Assembly: GCA_003695505.1 (NCBI GenBank)
Contig: RFIY01000299.1
Location: 1-5,741 of the forward strand
DNA length: 5,741 nt
Source of the DNA: Candidatus Dadabacteria bacterium
Lineage (GTDB): Bacteria; J088
Reading direction: 5' to 3'
Part shown: positions 4,789-5,741 of the stretch, piece by piece
Numbering within the stretch: position 1 is the stretch's first letter
Layout: each line of letters opens with the position of its first letter
Notes under the pieces: generated by a model
Databases searched by the model: none
What the model was told of the DNA's origin: nothing
The model's input: the letters and a program-made list of their open reading frames with translations, nothing else
Translations under genes and position numbers: made by a program

Positions 4789-5741
4789 GTCGTCCTCCGG
4801 TCTTCGGCCGCTTGCGCGGCGTTGACGTGCGCGACGGTTGCGTCACGCACGAATAGTTCCACATCAGCGCCGAGCGCCCTCAGCTTGGCATCGAGCCGCT
4901 CATAGCCGCGCTCCAGATGATAGATCCGCAGGATCTCCGTCGTCCCCGACGCGGCCAGCGCGGCGATCACCAGACCCGCGCTGGCACGCAGATCGGTCGC
5001 CATGACCGGTGCACCCGATAACCGGTTTGGCCCCCGGACGACGGCGACGTTGCCGGTGACGCGGATTTGCGCGCCCATGCGCATCAGTTCCGGAACGTGC
5101 ATGAAGCGGTTCTCAAAGATGGTCTCGATGATTTCGGTCGCGCCGTCGGCAACGGCCATCAGGCTCATCCACTGCGCCTGGAGGTCGGTCGGAAAACCCG
5201 GGAACGGCGCGGTTCGAATGTCACAGGGTTGCAAACGCTCAGGGGCGCTGAGTTCGATCCGGGTCTCGTCGACGTCGATCTGACAACCAGCCTGGATGAG
5301 CTTTTCGAGCAGGACTTCGATATGATCCGGACGACACGAAGTGACACGAACCTCGCCGCCCGTCGCGGCCGCCGCGATCAGCCAGGTTCCAGCCTCGATC
5401 CGGTCGGGAATCACACGGACTTCCGCCCCGGACAGGGCATCCTGCCCCTCGATACGGATCGTTGACGTACCCGCGCCCTCGATCGGCACGCCCATCCGTT
5501 GCAGCAGTTCGGCGAGCGCCACGATTTCGGGTTCGCGAGCAGCGTTCTCTAGTACGGTTTCGCCGTCGGCGAGTGCGGCCGCCATCAACAGGTTCTCGGT
5601 GCCGCCCACCGTCGGCATATCGAAACTTATCCGGCTGCCGCAGAGCCGCGCCGCACTGGCATGGACGTATCCTTCGCGCACCTCGATATCGGCACCCATC
5701 GCGGCCAGCCCCTGGAGATGCTGATCGATCGGCCGGGCGCC
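4785..5741 (-). CDS. murA: UDP-N-acetylglucosamine 1-carboxyvinyltransferase, partial (5' end outside window)
   Basis: The C-terminal 318 residues of MurA, the cytoplasmic enzyme that transfers enolpyruvate from PEP to UDP-GlcNAc in the first committed step of peptidoglycan synthesis. The frame is open to the right edge, beginning GARPIDQHLQGL, which aligns with E. coli residues from Gly118; the catalytic loop with Cys115 and the Lys22 region lie just outside. Visible: GARP with the Arg120 equivalent, GGTENL, ENAAREPEIV, FPTDLQAQ with the Asp305 equivalent, ENRFMHVPEL, and LERGYERLDAKLRALGA with the Arg397 equivalent. The ATG at 5699 is internal, not the start. After the point where the E. 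coli protein nearly ends, there is a tail about 18 residues longer, rich in Ala and charged residues. The stop overlaps the hisG start; the gene heads the histidine/aromatic gene string seen here. Confidence 0.97.
   Translation of the reverse strand, partial: GARPIDQHLQGLAAMGADIEVREGYVHASAARLCGSRISFDMPTVGGTENLLMAAALADGETVLENAAREPEIVALAELLQRMGVPIEGAGTSTIRIEGQDALSGAEVRVIPDRIEAGTWLIAAAATGGEVRVTSCRPDHIEVLLEKLIQAGCQIDVDETRIELSAPERLQPCDIRTAPFPGFPTDLQAQWMSLMAVADGATEIIETIFENRFMHVPELMRMGAQIRVTGNVAVVRGPNRLSGAPVMATDLRASAGLVIAALAASGTTEILRIYHLERGYERLDAKLRALGADVELFVRDATVAHVNAAQAAEDRRTT
4794..4798 (-). promoter_or_regulatory. Ribosome binding site of hisG inside the murA 3' end
   Basis: GGAGG on the minus strand, 5 bases before the hisG GTG start at 4788. 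It lies in the codons for the last residues of MurA, supporting translational coupling of the two genes. Confidence 0.75.

Noticed and set aside
1-5741. A new defence system, mobile element, CRISPR array or RNA gene
   Set aside because: Nearly all of the window is explained by seven recognised protein genes on two strands; no repeats, integrase, transposase, tRNA or rRNA-like sequence is visible.

Overview
The window looks like chromosomal DNA of a GC-rich proteobacterium, most likely a gammaproteobacterium, although a betaproteobacterium cannot be excluded. The grounds are high GC throughout, the gene order murA-hisG-hisD, a short-form HisG, a pirin, and an SDR/TetR pair of a kind common in those groups. 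No species can be named. There is no RNA gene, insertion sequence, CRISPR array, phage gene or origin, and no gap between genes longer than about 160 bases.

Right-hand block (2347-5741, minus strand): four tightly packed biosynthetic genes read right to left. They are murA (5' end outside the window), hisG, hisD and aroK, which make a peptidoglycan precursor, the first and last enzymes of histidine synthesis, and shikimate kinase. Every junction overlaps: a 3-base murA/hisG overlap, a 4-base GTGA overlap at hisG/hisD, and an 11-base overlap at hisD/aroK. They are almost certainly one transcript with coupled translation. The order murA-hisG-hisD is familiar from beta- and gammaproteobacteria. 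Unusually, aroK follows where hisC often sits, and it has no aroB beside it.

Middle block (1003-2359): a pirin-family cupin gene (+) and a small 'host attachment'-family gene (-) diverge from a 157-base intergenic region. This region holds a symmetric TTGAC-N4-GTCAA site matching the FNR/FixK/Anr consensus. It lies exactly 41.5 bases upstream of a predicted start for the minus-strand gene, which suggests control by oxygen or redox state. The pirin and aroK genes converge and overlap by 13 bases, leaving no room for a terminator.

Left-hand block (1-944, minus strand): a TetR-family repressor gene followed 2 bases later by an SDR oxidoreductase that runs off the left edge. tetR has a good sigma70-like promoter whose predicted start is the A of its ATG, so its mRNA may be leaderless. 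A small palindrome over the -10 could be its operator.

The genes themselves belong to known families. The most interesting material is regulatory (the FNR-type box and the leaderless tetR promoter) and organisational (aroK coupled to hisD).
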